From: Ficedula albicollis
Lineage: Eukaryota; Chordata; Aves; Passeriformes; Muscicapidae
Direction: 5' to 3'
NCBI RefSeq assembly: GCF_000247815.1
Contig: NC_021675.1
Span: forward strand, 64,174,668 to 64,238,667
DNA: 64,000 nt
A model generated the notes under the pieces. The model did not search any database and was not told where the DNA came from. It was given only the letters and a program-made list of their open reading frames with translations. Below are positions 13,677 to 28,469 of this stretch, piece after piece (position 1 is the first letter of the stretch; each line of letters starts with the position of its first letter). The position numbers and the translations under genes are program-made.

Positions 13677-14486
13677 ACACTCAGTATGAAAAGCACTACC
13701 TAGCAGAAAGGTATCACTTATGTTCTCTTGGATTTTGCTATGTTTTACCAAATTGTATGCACACAGGAGATGTCTTACCTCTGCAGAGGTAAGAGAACAG
13801 TCAAATGCTGGGTTATAAACTGGTCCATCAGCTGGGAAACAGCCTGATCACCATGCTGATACCCTCACACCCTTACTTCTCCTCACTCCTAAACACTATG
13901 CGAGTCCTTGGCATGCAGATGTTTATTCTTCTTACATAGCTCACAACTAGGAGCTGCCATTCTTGCATATAAATATTTCCCTCTCTGTTTCTGGCCTTTG
14001 AAGCTCTGAATGCATTTGCTATTGGGTTTTGTAACAAAGGGAGTTTTCGGCAATTTATTTTCCCTCCCTGCCTTGTGAATCCAGTGCTGTCTTGTGGGGA
14101 GTCCCTGCAGGAGGACACAGGCAAACAAGGGGCACAGCATCCCTCCAGGGCATAAAGAAATGGCCCTTGCCTGGTTTTGTAGCCTGAGAAACCGTGGCCA
14201 GAGGATGGGAGGGACAGGGATTGGGTTTTTCTCCAGAGAGCTGGGTCTGTGAACACAGCCTAATGGCACTGGCCTGGAGCATTTTGAGGCTGCCCCTCTC
14301 CCCAGGACTTTCCTAAGCCAAGTGGGATGAGTGACAGATTTCTCCTCTGAACTAGTGAGGAAAAAAATCTTCCATTGCTGCAAAGAGCCGCAGGAGAGCA
14401 TCTCTGTGACTGCTCCTCCATCCTGGAGCCAAGAGCCTCTGCAGCTTTTTCATGCTTCAGGGTCAGTGTCCCTGGCCAGGGAGGGT
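13677..14486. other. Unique DNA between two repeat arrays
   Basis: No gene signal. The sequence is unremarkable, although the minus-strand frame at 13889-14401 reaches 170 codons. That frame lacks any recognisable domain. Confidence 0.5.
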
Positions 14487-16262
<1,776 letters not shown>

Positions 16263-16304
16263 TTCCCTGCCCTGTCCCCTCTCCCATTCCCTGCCCTGTC
16301 CCCT
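16263..16304. repeat. 24-bp minisatellite, right end
   Basis: Nearly two units remain: one with tail TCTCCC, and a final one from 16286 that breaks into unique DNA at CCCCTGCAGTGCAG. This fixes the right edge of the array. Counting the poly-C blocks, the whole array spans about 1.8 kb. Confidence 0.9.
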
Positions 16305-19300
16305 GCAGTGCAGAGTGGCACTTGGGCAGACGTTCCACGGCTCCTCTGGCACTCCACAGTGCCCCAAAGCCCTGCAGGCAGGGCCCTGTGTGCCCGTGGG
16401 GGGGGAGACGTGGCCCATTGTGCATTGACAAGGACTGGAAGACAGTAAACAAATAAATCAAAAATAATTGAAATGACACCATGGGAAATAGCTCCCTGGG
16501 GCTTGCAAGCAGGCAACTTCTTCCCAAGGAAAGTTACTGGGGATGCTGCCTTGGAGATGTCAGTGTAATGACCACAAAACCCAAACCCACCCCAAGCCAG
16601 GGAGCGTTTCACTTTAACTAAGGGGTCCCTTTTAAGTGTAGGATATTGACATTGTGTTTGAATGGGGGCACCCTAGGAGCCCAAACTTGCCATACATGTA
16701 TTTCCAAACCTACCACCTTCTGTAGAAACATCAAGGGAATACATTTGAATAGAAATAAATTCAGCTAACGCCTGTTGATGCAAATGGGTAATTTCAAGTG
16801 CATTAAAGAATGCGGCCAGAAACGCTTCAGCAAACAATCCAGATCATGTTTTAATTAAGGTATTTTCTTTCTTCTCCTTTCTTTTTTTCTTTCTTCCTTT
16901 TTTTGTCCCCCCCATTTGTGGGCACAATAGCAAGGAATCCTCTCAGTGCCTGAGAAGACAAAATTACACCTAAAAACCAAAGCTGTCTAAAAACATGTGC
17001 TTTGATAAACATACATGGACATGAATTTAATTGTGCCCGTGCGCTTTCACTCTGCAAAGGTGACAGCTGAGCCAATCATCTAACTAATTAACATACACTG
17101 CAAACGAGACTCCTCTTTTCTCAGGCCCGGGACAGATGGCCTGTGCCACTCAGCCAGCTTCCTGCACCTAATCCCCTGCTCCTATTTGCTCCAGTGGCTG
17201 CAGATATTTGCATTCACTCAACAATAACCCATTGAAACAAATCATTCCCTTTTTTCTTGCCACCTCCAAGAGAGCCCTACACACCCCTGCCAGTGTGGAA
17301 ATGCTGCCACAAAAGAAGCAATTATTATTTACAGGAAAATATCAGAAAAAAAGAAAAAATAAACAGGATTGCTGCTAAAAATAAAACCAAACCCTTAAAA
17401 AAAGTGGAGATGGAGGGGGAGGGGAAGAAATAAAATAACATTTCTGAAAGGGTTTAGTTCATAAGGGCTGTTTTCAGAGTGCCTGGAGCAGATTTTCATA
17501 TTTTTTTGCCTGCTCCTGTTGCCATTGAATCCAATAGTGTGCTTTGGTTGTTAACAAGTTTTATGCTTTATTTTGGACAATCGTTTTTTGCCTTGGCCAA
17601 CAATACAGATTCAGATTTGTTTTCTAACAGTCCTTTTTCCAGTGGCCCACCCATCGCCAAGAATAAAAGTGGTTGTAAAGCGAGATTTATTCTCAACAAT
17701 ATCTTTTATCTAAGCACATCCCTAGATGCTCCGTGGAGAAATCCAGGACTGGGTAGCCCCAGGCTGCATTTTGTGTGCTGGATGATTCTGGTGCTGCAAC
17801 ATCCCCAGCTGCTTCCCACCAACTGTTGCTGTGCCCTGGGGGTCCGGGGTGGACTCTTAGGAGGGGCAGACCTCAGAGTGGGGTAATGTAGCTGCCTTTG
17901 GTATTGTTGGTGGTTTTGGGCACCCTGCTCCAACCTATCCCACAGCCCAGGGTTGCAGACATCTTCCCAGTTTTCTCAGGAGTCAGGGTGTGCTGGTTTT
18001 TCTGGATCCCATGAAAGGAGTGATTTTAAAAACACAGCAGAGCGTGTGCTGTGATGCCCTGCAATCTGTTTTCAAGGATGCAGAGGCTTTGTCATGGCTG
18101 TGAGAAGAGTCCATATCCAAACTCTGGAAAGAGGCAGCTCCCAGAGCCCTTCGGCAGTGCAGAGCAAGCAGTGATGGGGAAGAAACAAAAAGTAAAACCA
18201 ATGTAGCATTAGGGAGATCAAAAAGAAAATTATTTGGGAAAATCCTTCAAAATGCACTGATACAATCTAAGGATAAGATTCCTCTAGAAGGGCTTCTTCA
18301 GACAATTCTTGGTGCTTGGGTACAAACCAAGACTGCAAGGTCTCAACAACACACCTTTAACATGTCTCAAGTGTTGGTAAAAACATTTCCAGCTGCTTGG
18401 ATAAAGTTTGAAATGATTACTTTGGGGTTTGGTTGTTTGGTTGGTTAGTTTTGGTTTTCTAATACAGAGGAAGTTCAAAATATCTGACATCCAAAATCCT
18501 TCTCTGTGTTATTTTTGGTAAACTTTAATCAGTGATATTTTTAGTACAACTTTAATCAGTTTCATCACATTTATGCTGTACTTTATTTCAGCTGACTGAG
18601 ATGATCCCAGCAATTGACTCAAGTGCTGAGTGATGTCACCAATTAACTGAGTCTTCCTTCCTGGATTATGGGATACAAAAATATCTACTCTTGGGGGCGG
18701 CACTATTGGTTGCATGGCTTCATGTTCAGCTATTGGTGTCTTGGGTGAGACCTTCTGGGGAAAAAAAATTGGCTTTCTGACATCCATCTGCCCTGGTATA
18801 TTGGTTCACATAGTGGGATCTCAATCCATGATGGGTTAATCAGCATTAAAATAGTATTAATCACACTCAAGAAGGAGCCTGCAGTGACAAATTGAATAGC
18901 CTCCTCTCCCTCTTGCAGTCTCAGTTGAGTAGAAACACTTGCAGTAGTTTTGGAGGACTACAAACATCAGATTTTCAATGAAATTCCACAGAAGTATCCA
19001 CTGAAAGATTTGAGATACAGTTCCAGACCAAAGACTGTCAGGGAAACTCATCAGCAAATATTTCCAGATCCATCAGAAGAGTTCAATGCATGAATGTTTG
19101 CTTCTGGTTTGAGAAGATCTCTGCCCGGGCTTTGTGTCCAGGCACTCGTGTGCTTTGCTGGTGAAATGAGGGCTTGCAAAGATGTGCACAGCCTGTCCCT
19201 GTGGACAGGTAGGTCAGGACACCAGGGCAACTTTGTCCCCCTGAAGGTGCAACAAGAGTACTTTGTAACAGAACAGCTTCCCAGCGATCTCAAACCCCAG

Positions 19301-20104
19301 ATACTTTTACTTGTGTTCACAAAATTTACACTTCTCTGTCTGTTGTCAGTCACACGGAGAGAGCAAAGCAGAATAGGAGAAGCTCTTCTCCATACATCTG
19401 CAGTTCGACCAGGGTGATGACAAGCAACATCTGAGCAGGCTGTGATGAAACTTCCTGCTCGGCTGTGCAGGGTTTCTCCTTGCAGATCAGCAGCCATGCT
19501 ACAGGGACCTCGTGTGACCTGCGACTCCTCAACCTCAATTCTCAAAGGTTGGGTGGCCTAATTAAAACCAGCAGAAGATGAGAATGCAATTTTGCACACT
19601 GCACCTCAGCCTGCAGACTGGTTTGATCATTCCTGTCACCTTTTCACACTTCTAATATCTCTTTCACATCCATCCAGCACGGGAATGGTTACAGGAGCAT
19701 AGCTAAGAAACTCATTACAGGGGTGGTGGGCCCACTTGCTATTCCCTCTTATCTTTCCAACAGATCCACTCCCTTCACAGAGGCAGGAATCCATCCCTGC
19801 TATTTTTCCCCTGGAGCAGTCTCCTACTCTGGTCCTCGAAATGAATATGCAAGGTGGAAAGATTGCAGCCTGGTGAAAAGCTTTGCTCGCCTTTGCATCC
19901 TGAATAATCACCAATCCCTCTGTAAAAATAACTTTGAGAGGACTGCATGAATTCACTGGCTGGTTTGCACGCAATTAAAAGAAACCCAACAACCAGCAAG
20001 AAAACCCCCCCGTATTTTAAAGGCAGAGCTATTTTTCATAGCAGAGCTTTAAAAGCCCTTATAAATGGGAGATGCCAGTGGTTTCTCATGAAAACAAAAG
20101 ATAG
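16305..20104. other. Non-coding DNA, AT-rich parts resembling conserved elements
   Basis: No exon is recognisable. The parts at about 16700-17300 and 17460-17740 are AT-rich and dense in homeodomain-type ATTA/TAAT motifs, as at 16846-16860 and 17083-17096. Exact POU octamers lie at 16778-16785 and 17206-17213. This texture is common in conserved non-coding enhancers beside developmental genes, but conservation cannot be tested here. An odd GGTTTGGTTGTTTGGTTGG stretch lies at about 18424-18446. The rest is unremarkable. Confidence 0.4.
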
Positions 20105-20563
20105 CTGGGCTTAGCTCTGTGCTGGGAGGGGAGGAAGCGGCAGGGTAGGAGTGAGGGAGCCTTGACTGGGCTGCCGTGACAGCTTTAGAGCCCAGATCCG
20201 ATGGGCAGAGCCCGGCACCCACGAGCTCCATCGCTCGCCGGTTCCGCCGGTTCCGCTGCCCGGCCCGACCCGGCACGGCGCTCCGGGACCCACACACCTC
20301 CGGGAGAGCCCCGCCAGAAAAAAGCGCCTGTTTAGCAAAACAAAAGCACTCCCATAATCTACTTATTGTGCCTCATTAGGATTGCGGGCGCCCCCTTCTA
20401 ATGGGAAAGTTATAGGATCAAGCCGGCGGCGCGCTGCGGGGTGACCGCGCCGGGTAATAAAGACATTTTTTATTCCCCGTTCGTGTCCAAGCATGACAAG
20501 ACACAGCGGCTCGCTCCCGAGAAGCCGCTTGACATCTTCATTGTTCTACCTTCGCCGCTAAAC
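20105..20563. promoter_or_regulatory. CpG-rich island, left half
   Basis: GC content and CpG density rise abruptly. By hand I count about 17 CpG in the 150 bases from 20160 and about 18 more between 20380 and 20560, while most of the window is CpG-poor. Between these lies an AT-rich core with ATTA sites (20345-20400) that looks like an enhancer segment. In birds such an island marks a promoter or a developmental enhancer. I see no exon with a convincing start codon and splice donor, so it could be the first exon of a non-coding RNA or a distal regulatory element. Confidence 0.6.
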
Positions 20564-21050
<487 letters not shown>

Positions 21051-21330
21051 CCCCACCGTTTCTTGGGGTGAGCGTCACGGATCCGAGCGTGGCTTTTCCA
21101 GGGAGAGGGGCTTTGATTCGGCTTTTTGTCTGCAGAAGGAGCTCGGGCAGGATCTCTGCTCATTTTCAAAGGAGAGTCCCGGGCAGATGCTATCAGGGAT
21201 AGTTTATATAAATCCGAGCCTAGGTTAATTCAGAAAATATGTCGTTTCTGCAGCAGCTGTGAACCGCACAATGTTATCGTGCTCCTGATATGCGGGCACT
21301 TAGATAACATGACAGTCCCTAGGTGATAGG
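21051..21330. promoter_or_regulatory. CpG-rich island, right half, with TATA-like motif
   Basis: CpG density stays raised after the T tract (GAGCGTCACGGATCCGAGCG and following) and tails off by about 21330. A TTTATATAAAT motif at about 21201-21211 is a good TATA match on either strand. If the poly-C block is spurious, this half joins directly to the left half through a single T tract, giving one island of about 0.75 kb. No downstream open exon is convincing. Confidence 0.5.
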
Positions 21331-21786
21331 GTCATATCGACCTTTGATGCTGAAACACATGCAAATTCCCCTTAGAGTTGGAAATGCTGTGCTTCTGGGG
21401 GCTGTTTAAAGAAGACATTGTTCAGATAGTGTTTCTCACTGAAGCTGCAGTTTCTTATTTCCAAAGGAGAGGAGCCAGCTCTGTTGGATATTACAGAAGC
21501 CCCTTAGAAACATTTGAGAGAGAGCTTAAAATTAACCATTATAGCCCAATTTAAATGGATTTATGGAAAATAAAATAAAACAAAAACTTGGCTTGTTTAA
21601 GAAACTGTAGAGTCAAAAATCTGACGTGCTCAGTAAATACAGCAGCCAGAGTCGTGCTGCAGAAAGCATTTGTGGAACACCGAGCATTTGACTTTTTCTT
21701 CATATGTAATTTAATTCGAATGGACCATTTTGTGCCATCAGTTTTGAAGTGAGAATACTTGATGAAGTATTAAAAAAAAGCGATGT
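21331..21786. promoter_or_regulatory. Candidate enhancer-like segment with CTTTGAT and octamer sites
   Basis: CTTTGAT (21342-21348, the TCF/LEF- or SOX-type site ATCAAAG on minus) lies ten bases before an exact POU octamer ATGCAAAT (21359-21366), directly downstream of the CpG island. The rest of the segment is AT-rich with TAAAAT and ATTTAAAT runs. Motif spacing alone does not prove function; this is a weak inference. Confidence 0.3.
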
Positions 21787-21874
21787 GGTACCAACACAAG
21801 GATTTCAAAGCCCTTCAGCAACCCAAAAATGGTACCAACACAAGGATTTCAAAGCCCTTCGGCAGCCTAAAAAG
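21787..21874. repeat. 44-bp tandem duplication
   Basis: Two direct copies start with GGTACCAACACAAGGATTTC at 21787 and 21831. They differ at a few bases near their ends (AGCAACCC in the first, GGCAGCCT in the second). This is a simple recent local duplication. Confidence 0.9.
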
Positions 21875-24800
21875 ACCTCAGTCCTTGAGCACTTTATTTA
21901 GGCGAAACACAAAAGTTTCCAGCATATGAACTCAGACTAACTACACAGCCTGTTTCAAAAAATATTTAAAAGTAGATCACCCTTGTAGGAAACACATGTA
22001 TTGTTTAATGGTTCATGACAAGGCTGCCTTTCAATTTGTTGAAACACATTTGAATCAGTGTTGAGGACTATCACACCCGAGGGACACTGGGGAAGGAATT
22101 TTGGATGGTGCAAGGTCATTCCCTGCTTTGGCTGAGAGAAACCTCCCTCTTCCAAATGCCCTAATCTTTTCCTGATTCCTAGGGCTTACAGAAAATCACT
22201 ATGGCTTCTTAAAGACAATGAATGGTCAACATTTGTTCTACTCAAAGATAAATTCAGTTTATAATTTCATCTGAAGAGGAGCTATCTGTATGGTGCTAAA
22301 CCAAAATAAAGCTTTAGACTATGATATTCATATTAGGTAATTTTTATATTGCTAATGTGGCAATATTAAGGTGGAACAGAAGTATCTTGCAGAGCTCCAG
22401 GCAATGACAAGTCTTGGAATGTCATGGCTAATGTTTCACCCAGTAGCCTGCATGGAGACCAAATTTCTTGGAAATACAACATTTCTCATGGGTGTCTCAT
22501 AAACAAATTATTCTTGCTGCATTCACTGAGCTGCCCCCTCCTAGAAGAGTAAACGCACAACAAAACCCAAAGTCGATCTGTGCTGACACAAAGAGCAGCA
22601 CATGGGCTGAACCTGGAGTGATGCCATTTTCCTTAATCTGTTCGTGGGGAGGTAACAAACATCCAGTTTCTCTTGTGTATCAGCAGCTTTGAGGCCTCTT
22701 TGTGAGCAGAGCTAAAGTCAAGTGCACCAGCAATGCCTGTCATTGTGGCAGACACCACAGAGAGGGCATTAGGAGCTCCCTCCTCACCCAGGGAACACAA
22801 ACCAGGGTGTGTTTATGGCCCAATAATTGCTTGTTTGTGTAAAGTAATGATGTCCCTGTTTGGCTTTTAGGCCAATTAGTAGAATAAAGGTGGTAAAAAC
22901 ACCAACATAATTAGTCTAATGACTATAAACCACTGACACTAAGTGTAAAATCTCTAGCCTTTTTGACACCCCGGTTTTATAGTGCAATATAAGGAGGGCA
23001 GTAACGTTAGCATGTAGGGGAGTTGCTCTGCTTTTGTAGCTGACTTTGAATGCCCCTGCACAATCCGATGTGTTTCCATCGCCTGGGGTGGCTGGCTGTG
23101 GCCTCAAATTAAAGGAAAGTTGCCTCTGCTAATTATTCTTTGTACTGCTTTTTCCCCTTGCTAATTAAGAGTGGCAGAGAGATTTGATTATCATGTTTTC
23201 CTAGTAGTTAAAAAAAGACTAAATCAAACTTCTACCCGCCCCAGATCCCCAGGCTGAAACAGATGCTGCTCTGGGCATCCAGGGTTTCATTGCTTTATCA
23301 ATACCAGCTGAGATTGCCAGGGACTTGCTACCAGCAGTGGAGGGCATTAAAAATCAGTCTTCCAGTGCCAGCCACAATGCCAGGGCTGTGTTTGGTGGGT
23401 AAACAGGAGAGTTGTCTGGATGTGCAGCTCCCTCTGAAAACATGAACAGCTTCACTGTGGCACCACAGATCCCTTCCTGGTGCAGCTCAAAGGGACTGTG
23501 GAGAGGGGGAAGGCCAAGACTCACCCTAAGATAATTATTCACCTGGACACTCTCTTGGAAAAAGCAATGCAAGCTCTTTTGGGGGCTCTCCCGCTGGTGT
23601 GAAAACCTGTTTGGTTCATTCAGTGCTGGAGCCAGCCTGTGCTGGGAAAGCTGTGCTACACCATCCCTTCGTGTTGCACCTATGGCACCAAGACTGCTAT
23701 TGCTAAATCCATCCTTCTCCAGTGAGCTGATTTCTGCTGGAAAAATCCACTTTTCAATGCACAGGAGCAGCACAACTGGGGGACCACGCTTCTTCACCCA
23801 GCGGCACGGAGTGCTTAGAGCAGTGACAACATTCCATGTACCTGCCACGGTGGGGGAGATTTCAGCACAGTGCACATTTCACAGCACAGCAGAAATCTCC
23901 TGATGTGTTGTTCAGTGTGGATACCTCAGATTCTCCTCATGACTGTGGGGGATGAGGAGGCATTGCAACCCCAGCCTCTGTCTCTGAAAGTCCCCGAATT
24001 TACCCCTAAGATCCTGGGCGTGATTCCTTTACTGACCTCTTCTTTTGCTCCATTTCCACACCTCAGCACCTGCCCTGGCGCAGCTCCCTGAACAAGGGGC
24101 TCTTGCATCTGTTTAAGGTTGTGGGGGAAAATCAGCTGCCTCATTTTAGGAGTAAAGCAATGGCTCAGCTGAACCTGTTGCTTCAGTCTGTCCCCAGAGG
24201 ACTCTAAGGGCACGGGCACATCTGCAAGCAGCAGAGCCAGCCTTAATTCCAGATGTTGGGTGTTGCTCCCACTGCTGGTTCTGCTGACCAACAAATCCTC
24301 CAGTAGGATTTGGTTTCCTCCTGATCCAGTAGGAAAGATGGTTTCTGGCTGCCTTTGCAGAGGAGCAGAATAATGAGACAAAACAACAGGGACCTTTCAC
24401 ATGGCAAATTATGTAATAATGCTTTAAAAGTAATTTTTTTTTCCCTAAGGACACAGCTAATAAAAAGAAATTGGGAGAGGTAGCATTTTGATCATAAGAT
24501 TGAACTTCTCAATGCTTAAGGCTCCCTGGATTCAGGCTAGTTTTGCTGTGGGTTTTTAGAATTTTTTTAATAGTGTCAAGAGATGTGAAAACCATAATTT
24601 GTTGAATTAAAGATGATAGTACAGAGGATATCTCTTGCTCAGAAAGCTCAGCTTTGGGGTTTCAAAGCATTTATCTTTCAGCAATAAGTCCATCTTTCTT
24701 CCAGCCTCTGCTGAAGCTCAGCCCTCATGCTCTGGACTGCTCTCTTTCCATCTTATCTAAAAAAGTTCTGCCTTCCTTCACTCTTTTCAGATCAAAGGGA

Positions 24801-27800
24801 ACATTATCAGTTTACAAAGCATCCCTGTTTCTTCCTGTCTCCCAGCACCTCTGTCTAACCTTCCCTCCAGGGTCAAGGGATTGGCTGCTGGGAGCACTGG
24901 TTCCCCTTGAACAAGGGTGGCCATGGAGGTCTTCTGCACTGTGAGTTAGAGAATCATGCCTAAGTTTCCTATTCCCAGGAAAAATTGCTTTGTCTGATGA
25001 TACAGGCCACCAAACATTTCTGGTAGAAGACCACTGAACCCAGGGAGTTCCCAAGGGCTTCAATTTGACCCCCTGTCCTTGATTTGCACTGTGGGGAAGA
25101 AAGGAATAAAAAGGCATAAAAATGTGAGTTAAAGACAGAGTGTCAGCCTTTGCTTTGAGTTTCCTGCCTTTTGTCAGGCCAAGTGCTCAATGCCGTTTAA
25201 ATGCAAGTTTTCCATAGGAGAATCCCCCCTCAGCCAGGCTTCCATGGAAAGGTTTGCAGAGCCCATTGCCTGCATGGCTGCAAACTGGGGAGCAGTTCAT
25301 CCAAAGTCACCTGTCAGAGAGCTCACTCCACCTTGGTTTCGTTATGGTTGGGTGATGTTTCCTGGAGGGTTGGAGCAAAGAGAGGAGGAAGCATTGAATC
25401 CTCTGACACACTAGTATTACTTAACCACTTTCTGCCTCAGTTTACCTGCCAATTCCATGATTAACAACTGGTGTTGTGGGGACATTACAAATCCATAATG
25501 TTTCCAAGTGCCTGAACATCCCTTGTGGGCTGTACTTAGGTTGGAACAATTTCTTCAAATATCTCTTTTGCTAATGCTGCAAAATTTTTCCTTGCCAAGA
25601 TGGCCAGATGGATCTTAGTTAAAAAAATAAAATTAATTTTTTTTTGCTAGATTCTCATTACAGTATGTTACTGATAAAACACTTGCTTCTTAAATATTTT
25701 CTCCCTTCTATTTATCCCACCCCTGTCTTGCCCCTAAACAGATTCACAAGTAACCATGAGAACAGATCCTCAATTAGGAATGGGCAAAACTCACGAGCTC
25801 ATTTTCACATGTTTATATCATTGGTCAATGTTTTTCTGTCTCAGATGATATTTCTCATTGGTTTTCAATTAAATAAAAGCATCTGCTCAGTGGAAAAAAA
25901 TGTTTCAGCACAACTGAAGCTACAAACCAGTCTTTTTCTCTGGTAAAATATGTGCTACATCTTTTTTTTTTCTGTTGGTGGTGACCCTAATTTTTGACCT
26001 TAAATTTTCCCAGAGGTTGCTGGATCCTGAAATTTCCCACTGGTTTTGTAAGATATGAGATAAGGACCCTCTCTGAAAGCCAAACATGAAACTAAGTGAG
26101 AGTGCAGTTATTCAAGTGTAGACATGTTTGCTTCCCAATCCTGCATTGGCTGGATGTACCTGATTACTCCTGGGGAGCACACAGGTTGTCCTTCACCTTT
26201 TAGGCTTTGGTGGAAATCCAGAATAGCTCCATCAGACCCACGGAGCTGTACCTAGAGAGGCCATGAGATTTCATAGCTGAAATTCCTGCCTGAGCAAACC
26301 ACCGTGCTTCATGCTGTGGCTTGGAAACGCAGTGGATCTGCTGAAGGCCAGAAAAAAAGCCAAATAGCCTGTGTATTGGTCACTCATCCTTTCTAGTGGT
26401 GGCCCTGGGCACAGTCCAGGAAGGACAGGGAGGGACTGATTCACCTTCACCACTGCTGAGCTCCTGCAAACCCCAGGCAAAGCTGGTTTCTCAGGGAGCT
26501 GAGGCGGAAAAAGTTAATTTTTCTGCCCAGGTGAGAGCATCCTTCCTATTGTAATTTCATATTTGAGAACACAGCGCTGGCCTGAAGCCTTTCCCAGGAT
26601 TCCAGGGTGTCCCAGCCAGCCCTGGAGCAGCAGGAAGGTGGCACAGCCTGTCCCTCGGTGCGGGATCTGCCCCGGGCTTTAAGCTCCGGATTAGCTGCAG
26701 AATAGCTAAGCTCCTATAAGGCTTGGGAAAACATGCTGCCCTTCCATGCTTAGTGGGTTTGCCAGGCTCTCCTGTCACTTAGAATGAATGGGGAGAGAAA
26801 TCATTATTTAATTATCTGGGAAGCCCTTTAAAAGACTAATCAGCAAGGAATTTCTCTCCAGTAGTAACAGCTGGCTCTCACACTACGAGTCACAAAGAGA
26901 GATATTAAAAGGCTGTTTTTCTCAGTTAGTGAACTTATTAACTGTGCTCTTCTCTTTTATAGAAATGCTGCTTTGTTCTCTAACAATGGTCCCCAGCCTT
27001 GAGAAACATGACAGAGCTCTGAAGGGGATGGGGGGCTGTCTTACTGTAAGTTGGGGTTTACCTAGTCCAGGATCTCACACTTCAAATGCCAGTTCTGCTT
27101 TTTGGGGGGTTCAGATGAGGCTCTTCCCTGCAGCCAGGTGGCAAAGGGGTCTGTCACGAGAGGAGTCAAATAGAGGATGCACCAGGAAAGGGCACAGCAA
27201 TTCGTGCAGTGGCAGCCAGCAATTCACTTCCCTGCTGCTGCTGCAACCAGGGAAATTGCATCCAAGCTGGCTTCCCCTTGGAGAAGCAGTGCTTTGCCTC
27301 AGTGCTGTGGGAATGGCAGAGAGGGATGAGCTCAAAGTAGTGGGCTGGGCAGGATGAGATGAAGGACGTCTCTCTGAATGAGACTGGGACATGGGGATAG
27401 AAAGGGAAGAAGTGCTCTTTCCAGGACAAGAGCTCTCAGTGGATGCTCCTACTCAGGGCCGTGAATTGTCACCAAGTTGGGAAGGCCTGACCCAGCTCTG
27501 CCCAGAAACCTCTCTGCACCAGCTCCCCTCATGTCAGTGCTCCACAGTGGATTCAGGAATGAAAACAGCCACAGGGCACCTATTACACCTCAGTGCAGGG
27601 AAGGGGTTTTAAGTTCAAGTGGCATCTTAAGTGACATTAGATGAGAGGAGCCATGTGTCAGGCAGTGTAATTCCAGGCTACCTGTCCCTATCTCTAGGTT
27701 TACACTTTGGGCAGCAGGTTTGCTCTCCTCTGCAAACTGCGGCTGTGTAATGAGCACTTCAAAACTCAGCAGACCCCATCAGCCCCTCCAGGTCTGTCAG

Positions 27801-28439
27801 CCAGACCCTTGGCCTCATCAGAGCTTTGCAGAGGGAAGAGCTGCCTTCCTTCCCTGGGCCTGTCAGCCCTCAGAGGCTTCAAACACGTAGCTCTGCAAAC
27901 ACAACTGGTCCAACAGTGTCATTGCTGTGGGGGTGTGGGGATGGGCACCAGATCCCTGCAGAAACTGGGGCTCGTGGGACTGGAGAGGTGCTGGTTGTGT
28001 GGATGTGCTTGGCTCTGGTGTGTCCCAGCCAACCCCTGAGATGCTGGGGTGTCCATGTGTGGTTGTGTACCTCTGTGGGTGGGAAGGAAGGACTAAGGGG
28101 AAATGGGATTACAATTTGCTGAATACCCATTCTCATATGCACAGTGATTTGCTGCTTTGAATTTTTCTTCAGAAATAGTTTTCTCTGTCCATGTGCGTAA
28201 ATTTCAGACCTCCAAAAGAGACTTCCCTCCCCCCCAAGATCAAGCATTTAAATGTGAAAGATATTTACAGGGTCAAAATGAATTCCTATTGAATTCAAAT
28301 TGAATTACTATTTGAGCCAGTGTCTCAGCACAACAGAGAGGAGGAATCTCTGTCCAGGTGACATTGGGCTCTCTGCTGCAGGGGAAAATGAGCAATAATA
28401 TTTACCTTGTACAGACAAAACCAGTATGAACACAGCTAT
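21875..28439. other. Unique non-coding DNA
   Basis: About 6.5 kb without a recognisable gene. Open frames reach 173 codons (minus 23354-23875) but carry no domain and have competing frames on the other strand. The left part (21900-22400 and 22840-23230) is AT-rich and smooth in texture. The right part is more mixed, with an AT-rich stretch at 25600-25950. Confidence 0.5.
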
Positions 28440-28469
28440 CCTCTCCTCTCCTCTCCTCTCCTCTCCTCT
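28440..28469. repeat. (CTCTC)n short microsatellite
   Basis: About six copies of a CCTCT pentamer occur between CACAGCTAT and TCTGGGGCC. It is a pure pyrimidine tract on the plus strand. Confidence 0.9.

Noticed and set aside
13242..13792. Frames of KEGR or SFLP repeats
   Set aside because: Encoded by the (GGAA)n microsatellite; the same repeat is open in several frames on both strands.
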